From an uncultured Prevotellaceae bacterium (GTDB taxonomy: Bacteria; Bacteroidota; Bacteroidia; Bacteroidales; Muribaculaceae), in contig ONLH01000010.1 in assembly GCA_900318645.1 (NCBI GenBank), forward strand, positions 1-64,000: 64,000 bases of DNA, read 5' to 3'. The notes under the pieces are model-generated. The model saw only the letters and a program-made list of their open reading frames with translations, ran no database searches and was not told the origin of the DNA. Below are positions 1 through 8,082 of the stretch, piece after piece (positions within the stretch are counted from its first letter, which is position 1; every line of letters begins with the position of its first letter). The position numbers were made by a program, and so were the translations under genes.

Positions 1-867
1 TGTGCCGATGCTATAGCCATTGGAGCAGGAACGTAGGAAACTCGAGAATTTCTGGTCTGTCTCCCTGGGTTTATACTTCGGGCTTTGGCGACTGACGATA
101 TGGAAGTATTCCCGTCCAGCTTCACCCAAAGTCGCCAACGAGAAACCGATTGCGATCCAATCCTCATAGTTGTCGGTCATGTCGATCTTACGCAACTCGA
201 TCTCTTTGCAAGCCTGATACACCCGCTCGTCGGTATCGTCAGCGAAACCATTTCGCTGCCACGACTGCCATTGCGGCTGCCTGGGCTCATTATAGACACC
301 AGTGTATGCAACTGCTTCATCATTAACATAGGGCGCTTCATCATAACTGAGGCAGCGCAACCTGCACACGTCGCTGCAATTGTGGTCAATGGTGATGCCG
401 ATTCCCGCAAACTCCTCTTCCAGTTGCAAAAACTGGCGTTTGTGCAACTTGGGATACTTCAAGGGAATGATGACGAAGTAACCTTTTCCGCCCACGGAAT
501 GGGCGGCATAAAGCACTTCTTCGAACCGGCTTAGCACATTCTCGATGAGGAGGTCAAAGTCTGGAACCTCCAGATTGTCCTTCGAGTCGATATCAACGCA
601 GATCAGTCCACTGTGTTCAGCGAGATTCTCTGCTTTTCTCGCTCCGTCGAACACACCGCTGATTGTGGCATGAGGCAGAGCGTTCTTGAAATGTTTCTGC
701 TCCTGTTTGCTGGAGCAGGCCCGCAGCCTCATGATCTGCTCCTTGTGCTGCTCACTTATGTCGAACAGGAATTCCCGCAACGTGATGTTGCGAGGTTCAT
801 TGTCGAACACTCCGTTGAAGCAGCTGATGAACTTATCCAAATACAATTGTTTTTGCTCGTCTTGCAT
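1..867 (-). CDS. VirE N-terminal / PriCT-2 domain protein (partial, C-terminus off the left edge)
   Basis: The reading frame is open from an ATG at 867 to base 1 (289 codons, no stop). Residues about 1-200 resemble the VirE N-terminal domain family (BT4734-like), with the core strings GLICVDIDSKDN and VGGKGYFVIIPLK. Residues about 230-289 resemble the PriCT-2 primase C-terminal module (TDNYEDWIAIGFSLATLGE). Family members are carried by Bacteroidales mobile elements, usually beside or fused to a DUF3987 helicase-like domain, and are thought to take part in replication of the element. Here DUF3987 is a separate gene upstream in the same orientation, 255 bases away. The missing C-terminus may hold a further domain. 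No canonical -7 promoter lies directly upstream. Confidence 0.8.
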   Translation of the reverse strand, partial: MQDEQKQLYLDKFISCFNGVFDNEPRNITLREFLFDISEQHKEQIMRLRACSSKQEQKHFKNALPHATISGVFDGARKAENLAEHSGLICVDIDSKDNLEVPDFDLLIENVLSRFEEVLYAAHSVGGKGYFVIIPLKYPKLHKRQFLQLEEEFAGIGITIDHNCSDVCRLRCLSYDEAPYVNDEAVAYTGVYNEPRQPQWQSWQRNGFADDTDERVYQACKEIELRKIDMTDNYEDWIAIGFSLATLGEAGREYFHIVSRQSPKYKPRETDQKFSSFLRSCSNGYSIGT

Positions 868-1122
868 AATTTTTTTATTGAAAAGTTAACAACAAATAAT
901 AGTGTATCATATTGAAATACAGCAAGTAACGAGTTAACTTTGATTTAACTTTTCATTCTTGAGTTATTTTGAGAAAAAGTTAACTATTTCACAAATTCAC
1001 TCCATCTAACTTGCTGATAATCAATATCCATTTTCATGAAAAGTTAACTCCAAATCGCTGCAAAACGATTGTATTTCAATGCATTGGAACACATTTGGAG
1101 TTAACTTTATAGTGCCTGTATT
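868..1122. repeat. GTTAAC-rich intergenic repeat region with 16-bp inverted repeat
   Basis: The gap between the VirE-N and DUF3987 genes is AT-rich and holds five GTTAAC palindromes at 885-890, 933-938, 979-984, 1043-1048 and 1100-1105, most inside a longer AAAAGTTAACT core in either orientation. A perfect 16-bp inverted repeat (AAAGTTAACTCCAAAT) lies at 1040-1055 and 1093-1108. A second pair, ATTGAAATAC at 911-920 and its complement at 1071-1080, overlaps the set. The pattern recalls iterons or operator clusters. No gene is seen in the gap. Confidence 0.7.
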
Positions 1123-2403
1123 TCAAGGCTTTCCTTTACCCTTCATGACCTTTGAAATATAGCTTGGTTGCTTGCTAATCCCTTTTGCAAAATATGTGGG
1201 ATGGGTAATCGTCACACGCTTGCTGAATTCGTAGATGATTTGCTCTTGGGTTAGTCGGCCCCATGATAGCGGCGGTACACCATTGATACGATTATAGACA
1301 GCAAAAGCACTTTTCTCGAAGTATTTCATACATCTTATGGCATACTCCATTGCTTGTGCTGAAATGTAATTGAAGTCATAGGGATAGCGTGGGTTGACCA
1401 TCTCCATCACGTGGACAATGCCTGCAAGACGTTGACACTGGATCTGGAGTTTGCTATAGATAGAAAGAATATAACCATCATCGGTGTTTTCTTCTTTCAG
1501 TTCTTGCAGATGGTCATGAAACTCATTGTACAGCTGCATGCAGGGCTCCGAGAATCGGATAATCTCAAAAGTGTTATAGTCACGAATGTAAATGTTCCGG
1601 ATGAAGGCCTCCCATGCCTGCATAATGTCCTCATTAAAGTGGAATTCATGACGACGTGGGAACTCCACAATATTGGGCATAGTGAAGGAGATGCGTTGAT
1701 TCAAGCCATTGTTTCGGAACATTTCACTACCAAAGGTTGCGTCCAGCAGTTGTGGCTGGAGATCACCAATGATGACCATGAAGGGATCTGGAATAACTAT
1801 TGGCTCTGGGTCTGTCTTGCGGTTCACGATAATCTGATTACCGTCGTACAAGTTTATCACTCTGGCAATTGATCCGCTCTTTGTGTATCTATCAAGGTCA
1901 TCAAAGAAACCTTTGATTTCAGGATGATGATCCAAGGCTCCAGTTCTGCTTGTTTTAAGCACCTGGGTTCTCGCCTCATCAGTCGTGTCATTAATGAGCA
2001 ACTGATCATACAATGGTGGATGTGCTTCGTCGCGATCTTTATCTGCCTTCCAGGCGGCATATGAGAGTTTAAAAGCCTCATAGTTCTCCTGGTTGATATG
2101 AGCTAACGGCTCAAGAACCCTCTTGACAGGGGCTGTCTTATTCATGCCGCTATTGGCCACATTCACAAACCATAGCATAAGCGGGTTAGTGTAGACACCG
2201 TCAAAGGTCTTGACACGGCGCCCGACGGCAGTTGCCGAAGCTGCTATGGCAGCAACCGTCGGGAACTCCATTGGGCAGCAATAGCACCGCACAACCTCTT
2301 TGATGAGCGCTTGGACAACCTCAGGCAAGCCATCGATGGGAAGTTCCGCCTCCTCGTGGAGGCGAGACTTACCCATCTGCGGTTGATTAGACTTACTGTC
2401 CAT
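1123..2403 (-). CDS. DUF3987 domain-containing protein
   Basis: A 426-residue cytoplasmic protein of the DUF3987 family, a P-loop-like group found with VirE-N and primase domains on Bacteroidetes mobile elements. The N-terminal third has a P-loop-like stretch (VANSGMNKT, about residues 81-90) in which the usual GK(S/T) is NKT, so ATP binding may be weak. A family-typical segment, VIIGDLQPQLLDATFG followed by NGLNQR, lies at about 205-235, where other members sense the nucleotide. It sits 6 bases downstream of the HTH gene in the same orientation and is probably co-transcribed with it. Its exact function is unknown. Confidence 0.8.
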   Translation of the reverse strand: MDSKSNQPQMGKSRLHEEAELPIDGLPEVVQALIKEVVRCYCCPMEFPTVAAIAASATAVGRRVKTFDGVYTNPLMLWFVNVANSGMNKTAPVKRVLEPLAHINQENYEAFKLSYAAWKADKDRDEAHPPLYDQLLINDTTDEARTQVLKTSRTGALDHHPEIKGFFDDLDRYTKSGSIARVINLYDGNQIIVNRKTDPEPIVIPDPFMVIIGDLQPQLLDATFGSEMFRNNGLNQRISFTMPNIVEFPRRHEFHFNEDIMQAWEAFIRNIYIRDYNTFEIIRFSEPCMQLYNEFHDHLQELKEENTDDGYILSIYSKLQIQCQRLAGIVHVMEMVNPRYPYDFNYISAQAMEYAIRCMKYFEKSAFAVYNRINGVPPLSWGRLTQEQIIYEFSKRVTITHPTYFAKGISKQPSYISKVMKGKGKP

Positions 2404-2409
2404 AGAACA

Positions 2410-2733
2410 TTACATTCTGCAGCCAGCCAGGTGTTCAATGTCGCTCTTCCGGTAACGGCGTTTACCACCGATCTCCACCTTCTTGAGGATGCCACTTTTA
2501 TCCCAACGGTAGAGCGTCATCTTGGAAACAGCCAGCAGACGCGCTGCCTCCTCAACAGTTAGCAACTGGTCGCCTGACGCAGCGGCTTCGGCTTCGATCA
2601 TAGCGATGGACTTTGCGCCGATGAGAATCTCCTGCGCGAACTTCTTCAGATCCTCCAGTGAGACTTGAAGGATAACATTGTTGTTTTGATTATCAAACAT
2701 AGTCGATACATTTTTTAAATTTAAAATACTCAT
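2410..2733 (-). CDS. Helix-turn-helix (excisionase/MerR-like) DNA-binding protein
   Basis: A 107-residue protein ending in a winged HTH of the excisionase/MerR type (LTVEEAARLLAVSKMTLYRW, residues about 59-78, followed by a wing GGKRRYRKSDIEHL). Such proteins sit at the head of Bacteroidales mobile-element modules and act as excision directionality factors or regulators. The N-terminal half is helical and unrecognised. Met12 (2700) is an alternative start with an A-rich leader. The gene heads the minus-strand unit HTH-DUF3987-VirE-N and has its own -7 box at 2841-2848 inside a dyad. Confidence 0.8.
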   Translation of the reverse strand: MSILNLKNVSTMFDNQNNNVILQVSLEDLKKFAQEILIGAKSIAMIEAEAAASGDQLLTVEEAARLLAVSKMTLYRWDKSGILKKVEIGGKRRYRKSDIEHLAGCRM

Positions 2734-2830
2734 TAATCAAAGCCGTCTCACTCGGTAGGCCATCTACTGCAGACGGGCGTTCACATCTACTACGTCTTTG
2801 GTAGGTTGGCGCCTCCAGTGCGTTGTCAAA

Positions 2831-2858
2831 TGTGACGCTGCAAAAGTAGGCTGTCACA
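2831..2858 (-). promoter_or_regulatory. Promoter and candidate operator of the HTH gene
   Basis: On the minus strand, TACTTTTG (2848-2841) fits the Bacteroidetes -7 box. It lies inside a dyad with arms TGTGAC (2831-2836) and GTCACA (2853-2858), a plausible autoregulatory operator. The predicted leader is about 100 nt. Confidence 0.5.
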
Positions 2859-2922
2859 GTGGCTCAATAAAAGACACGTTTTTCTAATAGGTATTTAATG
2901 CTCCCAAATGAAATAATCTTAT

Positions 2923-2930
2923 TAACTTTG
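2923..2930 (+). promoter_or_regulatory. -7 box upstream of the IS1595-like gene
   Basis: TAACTTTG matches TAnnTTTG, about 50 bases before the ATG at 2980. It could drive the transposase-like gene, divergently from the HTH gene. Confidence 0.45.
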
Positions 2931-2979
2931 CATCATCGAATTACATTTCGAAAAAATGTGATATAATACAATAGTCAAA

Positions 2980-3810
2980 ATGTTAACATTTGCTAATCGA
3001 TTCAGTACCGATGATGATTGCTACCGATTCCTGTCTGAAATCAAATGGCCAGATGGGGAATTCGTATGCGCTAAATGTGGCAACACAACCTATCATAAAG
3101 GACGATCTCCATACTCACGCAGATGCAACCGCTGTAAGTATGATGAGAGCGTGACCAGCGGAACCATGTTCAACAGATTGAAGTTACCGATTCTCGCTGC
3201 GTTCAGAATCGTTTATAAGATGGCTACAACTGGAACAGGCAATTCGTCGATACTGCTTGCCAAAGAACTCGGCATGCAACAGAAGACCTGTCTCGCTTTC
3301 AAACACAAGGTCCAACAAGCTATGGGAACCATGCAACAGAAACGACTAACGGGAACTGTAGCAGTTGGCATATACAACATCTACAAAGCCCATTCTCAGT
3401 ACTACTGGCATAAAAACAAAGAACAATACATAGCCATAGGAATAGAAGTGAAGGGCAAAGATCCAGGTAGAGCATTTGCAAAAACAGTTGAGGAGGATAA
3501 ACAAACCGCTCTCATTCCGTTCATCGAACATTCCGTTCATCCAAGTGCACACTTACTGGCAATCGAACAACGCGGTTACAAGAGTATGATGATGAGAAAA
3601 TACAAGAACATTTCCTTTTTCGCTGGTATTACTATACTGACTAAACATCTCGAAAACATTCGAGAATGGGTAAAGGAAGAATGTGGTCATTTTTCTAACG
3701 ACAATTTGCAAGGCTTTCTGGATGAATTCCACTTTAGATTTAACCGCCAACGAAATGACTGGAGAAATTTTGATAGCCTCATACGAATCATGGCTAAACG
3801 GGAAAGCTGA
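2980..3810 (+). CDS. IS1595-like transposase homologue with apparently lost catalytic residues
   Basis: A 276-residue protein with the IS1595 layout: an N-terminal zinc ribbon (C30, C33, C50, C53), a helical DNA-binding region (ILLAKELGMQQKTCLAFKHK, about 91-110), then an ISXO2-like RNase-H-fold domain ending in the characteristic FLDEFHFRFNRQR (about 246-258). Active relatives have an Asp in a VEVDE-like strand and another in a TDxxxGY strand. The equivalent positions here read TVAVGIYN (about 126-133) and AIEQRGYK (about 194-201), so both Asp are absent although the frame is complete. It may be a dead element copy or a retained DNA-binding protein. I could not find convincing terminal inverted repeats. 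Confidence 0.75.
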   Translation: MLTFANRFSTDDDCYRFLSEIKWPDGEFVCAKCGNTTYHKGRSPYSRRCNRCKYDESVTSGTMFNRLKLPILAAFRIVYKMATTGTGNSSILLAKELGMQQKTCLAFKHKVQQAMGTMQQKRLTGTVAVGIYNIYKAHSQYYWHKNKEQYIAIGIEVKGKDPGRAFAKTVEEDKQTALIPFIEHSVHPSAHLLAIEQRGYKSMMMRKYKNISFFAGITILTKHLENIREWVKEECGHFSNDNLQGFLDEFHFRFNRQRNDWRNFDSLIRIMAKRES

Positions 3811-4035
3811 GCGACTGATGGATTCAGATAAAGACAGGGAATAGCTACTGCGATGATTGGAAAATATCTCATCAAATCACTTGCATTGTCATTCATCAGA
3901 ATATCCCCATTTGAAAGATTATCATTGGAGAAAAATACTCTGAAATAGTGTCACATATGGGGGTTTATATGGGGAAATGACAAAAGAGAAGTGCGGCAAC
4001 TTGTTGTTTACCAACTCGTTACCGCACTCTCAAGG

Positions 4036-4108
4036 TGACCCCGGTGGGACTCGAACCCACGACCCATTGATTAAGAGTCAATTGCTCTACCAACTGAGCT
4101 ACGGAGTC
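4036..4108 (-). tRNA. tRNA-Lys(CTT)
   Basis: The cloverleaf folds fully: acceptor stem GACTCCG/CGGGGTC (one T-G pair), D stem GCTC/GAGC, anticodon stem ATTGA/TCAAT around loop CTCTTAA giving anticodon CTT, and T arm GTGGG/CCCAC around TTCGAGT. The discriminator base is A. The genomic sequence continues CCT, so the CCA end is not fully encoded. It is transcribed leftwards, with its 3' end facing the mobile-element module. Confidence 0.97.
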
Positions 4109-4130
4109 ATCGTTTGTTCAATTGCGACTG

Positions 4131-4138
4131 CAAAGGTA
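4131..4138 (-). promoter_or_regulatory. -7 box of tRNA-Lys
   Basis: TACCTTTG on the minus strand, 22 bases before the first base of the tRNA. A TTGG-containing -33-like stretch lies about 20 bases upstream. Confidence 0.65.
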
Positions 4139-4332
4139 CTGCTTTTTTCGGAACTACCAACTATTTTGGCGATTTTTTTTGAAAAAAAGTGCATTTTTTA
4201 TTTTGGCTATTTTTTGCTAAAAAAGTTAGAACATTGATTTTCAGCAAGTAAGCGCGAATTCATCAAAAGCAAAAAAAATGGCACAATCGGGCAAAACAAG
4301 GGGAAAGATTTTGGCATGTGAGGCAAAAACTA

Positions 4333-4340
4333 TAACTTTG
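4333..4340 (+). promoter_or_regulatory. -7 box of the PatB/MalY-type gene
   Basis: TAACTTTG overlaps an upstream in-frame ATG at 4340. Transcription would therefore begin near 4347, which excludes that ATG and supports the start at 4373. Confidence 0.65.
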
Positions 4341-4372
4341 TGAGGCAAAAACGATACATAAAAAGTACTGAC

Positions 4373-5560
4373 ATGGAGAGAAGATATGACTTTGACCGCG
4401 TGATAGACCGCCGTGGAACCGGCTGTGTAATGGTTGACCGATGCAAGGAGATGTTCGGGCGTGAGGACGTGCTACCGCTGTGGGTGGCCGACATGGGCTT
4501 TGCGGCCTGTCCTGACATCACCCAGGCACTGGCCGACCGCATCACCGAGCACCCCATCTATGGCTACAGCGTGCCCCTTGAGGACTACTGGCAGTCCATC
4601 ATCGACTGGCAGCGTGAGCGCAACGGCCTGGAGTTCACGACGGACGAGGCCTGCTTCATCGGTGGCATCGTGAATGGCTTCGGCCTTGTGCTGAACCATT
4701 TCACCCGACCGGGTGACAAGGTGGTAATCCAGGAACCGGTATATCACCCCTTCAGGATGCTCATCACGGGCAACAACCGCATGGTGGTGAACAATGCCCT
4801 CAGGCGCACCAATGACGGTTTCTACGAGATGGACCTTGAGGGACTGGAGCATATCTTCAAAACCGAACGGCCACAACTGATGGTGCTGTGCAACCCCCAC
4901 AACCCCATCGGCATCGCCTGGCCCGCCGAGGTGCAGCGCCAGGTGGCAGCATTGGCGAGGAAATATGATGTGGTGGTCTTCAGCGACGAAATCCACGGCG
5001 ACCTGGTGCTGAAAGGTCACCGCCACACGTCCTTCCTCACCGTGAGCGACGATGCGCGCGCCGTGGGCGTGGTGATGGGCGCCCCGAGCAAGACGTTTAA
5101 CATTGCCGGCATCGTGAGCTCATGGTGTGTGATAAAGAATCCAGACTTGAGAAAGCCCTTCTTCCACCATCTGGAGGCCAACGAGCAGTGCTCGCCCAAC
5201 TTCCTATCGATGACCGCTACCCGCGCCGCCTATCGCCACGGCGCCGAATGGCTCAAACAATGTCTGGAGTATATCGAAGGTAATATCGACATGGTAGTCA
5301 ATTACTGCCGCGAACACATTCCCGGTATCGTCGCCATCAAACCGCAGGCATCGTTCCTCGTGTGGCTCGACTGCACTGGCCTGGGACTGGAGCATGACGC
5401 ATTGATCGACCTGTTTGTCAACAAAGCCCGCCTTGGTCTGAATGACGGCGCGATGTTCGGCAAGTCAGGCAGCGGCTTCATGCGCCTCAACGTTGCTGTC
5501 CCTCGCTCCGTCCTCACGCAGGCGATGCAGCAACTCGCCGACGCCGTACGACAACTATAA
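4373..5560 (+). CDS. PatB/MalY-type PLP-dependent aminotransferase / cystathionine beta-lyase
   Basis: A 395-residue fold-type I PLP enzyme of the MalY/PatB group, which cleaves C-S bonds of cystathionine or cysteine conjugates. Landmarks are the substrate/PLP region LCNPHNPIG (about 172-180), the Asp of FSDEIHGD that binds the pyridine nitrogen (about 203-210), and the Schiff-base lysine K240 in GAPSKTFNIAG. The C-terminal SGSGFMRLNVAVP carries the carboxylate-binding Arg. The start at 4373 is chosen because the in-frame ATG at 4340 lies inside the -7 box. It is monocistronic and convergent with the next gene, separated by a large palindrome. Whether it acts mainly on cystathionine cannot be told from sequence. 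Confidence 0.88.
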   Translation: MERRYDFDRVIDRRGTGCVMVDRCKEMFGREDVLPLWVADMGFAACPDITQALADRITEHPIYGYSVPLEDYWQSIIDWQRERNGLEFTTDEACFIGGIVNGFGLVLNHFTRPGDKVVIQEPVYHPFRMLITGNNRMVVNNALRRTNDGFYEMDLEGLEHIFKTERPQLMVLCNPHNPIGIAWPAEVQRQVAALARKYDVVVFSDEIHGDLVLKGHRHTSFLTVSDDARAVGVVMGAPSKTFNIAGIVSSWCVIKNPDLRKPFFHHLEANEQCSPNFLSMTATRAAYRHGAEWLKQCLEYIEGNIDMVVNYCREHIPGIVAIKPQASFLVWLDCTGLGLEHDALIDLFVNKARLGLNDGAMFGKSGSGFMRLNVAVPRSVLTQAMQQLADAVRQL

Positions 5561-5567
5561 GCTAAAA

Positions 5568-5726
5568 AGGAAGACAATAAGTACAATAAATACAAGGGCA
5601 TCCGCACTATAAAGACAACTTGAACAACTGTTACAACTCTCTTTAAAGTTGTTATCGTTGTTCAAGTTGTCTTTAATTATTCGCTACAAGCTGGATAGCT
5701 TAGTACTTGTTGTATTTATTGTCTTC
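5568..5726. repeat. Nested composite palindrome (9-bp-period arms) between convergent genes
   Basis: The outer arms are GGAAGACAATAAGTACAATA-like sequence at 5569-5594 and its near complement at 5709-5726. The inner arms are a perfect 18-bp inverted repeat at 5611-5628 (AAAGACAACTTGAACAAC) and 5657-5674. Both arm types are built from repeats of period 9 (..ACAATAA.., ..GACAAC...). It probably ends transcription from both convergent genes. Related outer arms recur at 63288-63469. Confidence 0.75.
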
Positions 5727-5732
5727 GTTTTA

Positions 5733-6926
5733 TTAAGCGAGCTTGGCGAGAGCGGCAGCGATACGCTTGGCAGCCTCAATCAGGTTCTCATCGCTGGTGG
5801 CGTAGCTCAGGCGGATATAGCCCGGGCAGCAGAAGGCGCTACCAGCTACGGTGGCAACGTGAGCCTCGTTCAGCAGATAGAGGGCGAGGTCGTTGTCATC
5901 GTTGATGACAGTGTCGCCACACTTCTTGCCATAGTAATACTCTACCTTGGGGAAGGCATAGAAGGCACCGTCAGGCATATTGAGCTCGAAGCCGGGGATT
6001 TCCTGCAGCAGACCCACGATGAGGTTGCGGCGGCGCTCAAAGGCGACACGCATCTCCTCGACGCATTCCTGGGGGCCATTATAGGCGGCCTCGGCAGCCT
6101 TCTGGGCAATCGAGGAAACGCCGCTGGTGTATTGACCCTGCATCTTGTTGACAGCCTTGGCTACCCACAGCGGAGCGGCAATGTAACCAATGCGATAACC
6201 AGTCATGGCGTAAGCCTTGGAAACACCATTGATAATAACCACCTGCTCCTTGATGGCGTCAAACTGGGCGAGCGACTCGTGCTTGCCCACGTAGTTGATG
6301 TGCTCGTAGATTTCATCGGCAATGACCATCACGTCGGGGTGACGCTCGAGCATGGCAGCGATGGCCTTTAACTCTTCGTAGTTATAGATCGCACCACTGG
6401 GGTTGCTCGGAGAGCAGATGATGATCAGGCGTGTCTTGTCGGTCATGGCAGCCTCCAGCTCTTCGGCGGTCACCTTGAAGTTCTTCTCCATGCTGGAAGT
6501 CAGCAGTACGCTCTTGCCGCCAGCCAGGTTGACCATCTGCACGTAGCTTACCCATGCGGGAGTCGGGATGATGACCTCATCGTCGGGGTTGATGAGCGCC
6601 ATGATGGCGTTGCACAGCTCATGTTTGGCACCGTTACCGATGACAATCTGGTCGGGAGTATATTCCAAGCCATTCTCGCGGCGCAGTTTCTCGCACACGG
6701 CCTGACGCAACGACAGGTAACCGGGAACAGGTGAATAGAACGAGAAGTTGTCATCAACGGCCTGCTTGGCAGCAGCCTTGATGTGGTCAGGGGTGAAGAA
6801 GTCGGGTTCACCCACCGAGAGGTTGATCACATCCACGCCTTGAGCGCGCAGTTCGCTGCTCTTCTGCGACATGGCCAGAGTGGCACTGGGTGCCAGTGCG
6901 TTAATACGGTCCGAAAGTCGGTTCAT
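5733..6926 (-). CDS. aspC: Aspartate aminotransferase (class I)
   Basis: A 397-residue PLP aminotransferase of the Bacteroidetes/Thermus-type aspartate transaminase group, converting aspartate and 2-oxoglutarate to oxaloacetate and glutamate. Visible motifs are NLSVGEPDF near residue 35, SPSNPSGA (about 172-179), the pyridine-binding Asp in ADEIYEHI (about 203-210), the lysine K237 in NGVSKAYAMTGYRIGY, and the C-terminal Arg in YIRLSYATS. Length is normal. It has its own promoter (-7 box at 7007-7014) and a leader of about 75 bases that contains one copy of a 17-bp repeat also found at 13166. Confidence 0.9.
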   Translation of the reverse strand: MNRLSDRINALAPSATLAMSQKSSELRAQGVDVINLSVGEPDFFTPDHIKAAAKQAVDDNFSFYSPVPGYLSLRQAVCEKLRRENGLEYTPDQIVIGNGAKHELCNAIMALINPDDEVIIPTPAWVSYVQMVNLAGGKSVLLTSSMEKNFKVTAEELEAAMTDKTRLIIICSPSNPSGAIYNYEELKAIAAMLERHPDVMVIADEIYEHINYVGKHESLAQFDAIKEQVVIINGVSKAYAMTGYRIGYIAAPLWVAKAVNKMQGQYTSGVSSIAQKAAEAAYNGPQECVEEMRVAFERRRNLIVGLLQEIPGFELNMPDGAFYAFPKVEYYYGKKCGDTVINDDNDLALYLLNEAHVATVAGSAFCCPGYIRLSYATSDENLIEAAKRIAAALAKLA

Positions 6927-6956
6927 TGCATTTATCAGTTTTAAGTTGACGGGCCC

Positions 6957-6973
6957 CGCCTTGGCGTGGCCGC
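6957..6973. repeat. 17-bp dispersed repeat, copy 1
   Basis: CGCCTTGGCGTGGCCGC is identical to 13166-13182. This copy lies in the 5' leader of the aspartate aminotransferase gene. Confidence 0.8.
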
Positions 6974-7006
6974 ATATTGAGTTAATTAGTTGTTATTTAG
7001 TTGCTG

Positions 7007-7014
7007 CAAAGGTA
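7007..7014 (-). promoter_or_regulatory. -7 box of aspC
   Basis: TACCTTTG on the minus strand, followed by GCAGC; start of transcription expected near 7000. Confidence 0.65.
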
Positions 7015-7116
7015 AGACTTTTTTGGATACTACACAACAATTCTTGCCCCAATTGGTCAAATCGGTGATTAGTCTGACAAGCCCCCTGAAGGCGCATGCC
7101 AACAAAAAGCAAACAG

Positions 7117-8070
7117 TTATTTCTCCACCACCCTACCGTTCACGACCTTGAAGCGGCGGTCAAACTCCTCGCGCGTTCTTTTCCAGCGGTTGTGGCTCCA
7201 CAACCAGTATTGCGGTGCTCGGTTGATGGTCTGCTCCATGCGCTGGAAATAGATGTCGGTCAACTCAAACTCACCCATCGTCGAGGGGTCGCGCGTGATA
7301 ACCTGAAATTCGCACTCATAGCGCCCGCGGCCCACGCGCTTGACATCTATATAGACAACAGCTTGATTCTGGGAGTGGACGATGCGCTCGATGCCTGTAA
7401 ACACAGGAGTGTCCTTATGATTAAGAAAAGTGAGCCAGTAGTGGATGTTTTCCCACTTGGGCACCTGATCGTTGATGTAACCCAATATCGTGGGACGGCC
7501 TTCTCGCTTGTTGCCGAGGATCCAGCGCAGTGTCTCCTTCTTGGCTACGTTGTCCGAGTTCATGCGGCTTCTTGTCTTTAACACGACACGGTTAATAACC
7601 TCGTTCTCAAGTGGATGGTAAATCTGCCCCATAACCGAATTGTTGGTTATCAAAGGACGCAACCACAGCACGAGCGAAGAAACCCATTCCCAATTGCCGT
7701 AGTGCCCCAGCAGCAGGGCAATGGATTGTCCGCTGTTGAGAATCTCGGCAACCTGCTCACTATTCTTGAAGGGCATGCGGCGCATGATGTTCTTATCGGA
7801 AATCGACGTATATTTTATCGTCTCGACCAGAATGTCACAGAAGTGGCGGTAGAACTGAATACGCAGTTTCTTGAGTTCCTTGTCGCTCTTGTCGGGATAG
7901 GCTCCTTTCAAGTTCCGGCTAATTACGCCACGGCGGTAATGCAGAACATAAGCAATAATGACAAACAGGATGTCACTGAACAGATAGTGCACCCACATGG
8001 GCAGCAGCGACAACCCATACCACGCCCCGTAAACCACCCAAAATGCTATATTCTCAAAAGCCTTCTTCAT
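7117..8070 (-). CDS. LpxL/HtrB-type lipid A acyltransferase
   Basis: A 317-residue inner-membrane acyltransferase of the LpxL/LpxM (lysophospholipid acyltransferase) family, which adds a secondary acyl chain to the lipid A precursor. There is one N-terminal membrane segment (about 8-42) and the catalytic HxxxxE motif HYGNWE (H123-E128) in place of the HxxxxD of other acyltransferases. The C-terminal block QYLWSHNRWK-like (YWLWSHNRWK, about 291-300) is typical of the family. It lies 12 bases downstream of the cohesin/dockerin gene, so it is the last gene of the operon that begins at 11908. Bacteroidales usually make penta-acylated lipid A, which fits a single such enzyme here. Confidence 0.88.
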   Translation of the reverse strand: MKKAFENIAFWVVYGAWYGLSLLPMWVHYLFSDILFVIIAYVLHYRRGVISRNLKGAYPDKSDKELKKLRIQFYRHFCDILVETIKYTSISDKNIMRRMPFKNSEQVAEILNSGQSIALLLGHYGNWEWVSSLVLWLRPLITNNSVMGQIYHPLENEVINRVVLKTRSRMNSDNVAKKETLRWILGNKREGRPTILGYINDQVPKWENIHYWLTFLNHKDTPVFTGIERIVHSQNQAVVYIDVKRVGRGRYECEFQVITRDPSTMGEFELTDIYFQRMEQTINRAPQYWLWSHNRWKRTREEFDRRFKVVNGRVVEK

Positions 8071-8082
8071 TTCTACATTGTA

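Larger units (their letters stand above)
1..2858 (-). mobile_element. End of an integrated mobile element (partial)
   Basis: Three minus-strand genes in the order HTH, DUF3987, VirE-N/PriCT-2 form the replication/control module often found in Bacteroidales integrative and mobilisable elements. The element runs off the left edge. No integrase, relaxase or attachment repeat is visible here, so the right boundary is uncertain and is placed at the promoter/dyad of the HTH gene. The tRNA-Lys gene about 1.2 kb further right, whose 3' end points to this module, is a plausible integration target, but this is inference. Confidence 0.5.

Noticed and set aside
2840..3980. Terminal inverted repeats around the IS1595-like gene
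   Set aside because: TGTCACAGTGG near 2850 and AGTGTCACATATGG near 3950 share short words only; no convincing ends or target duplication.
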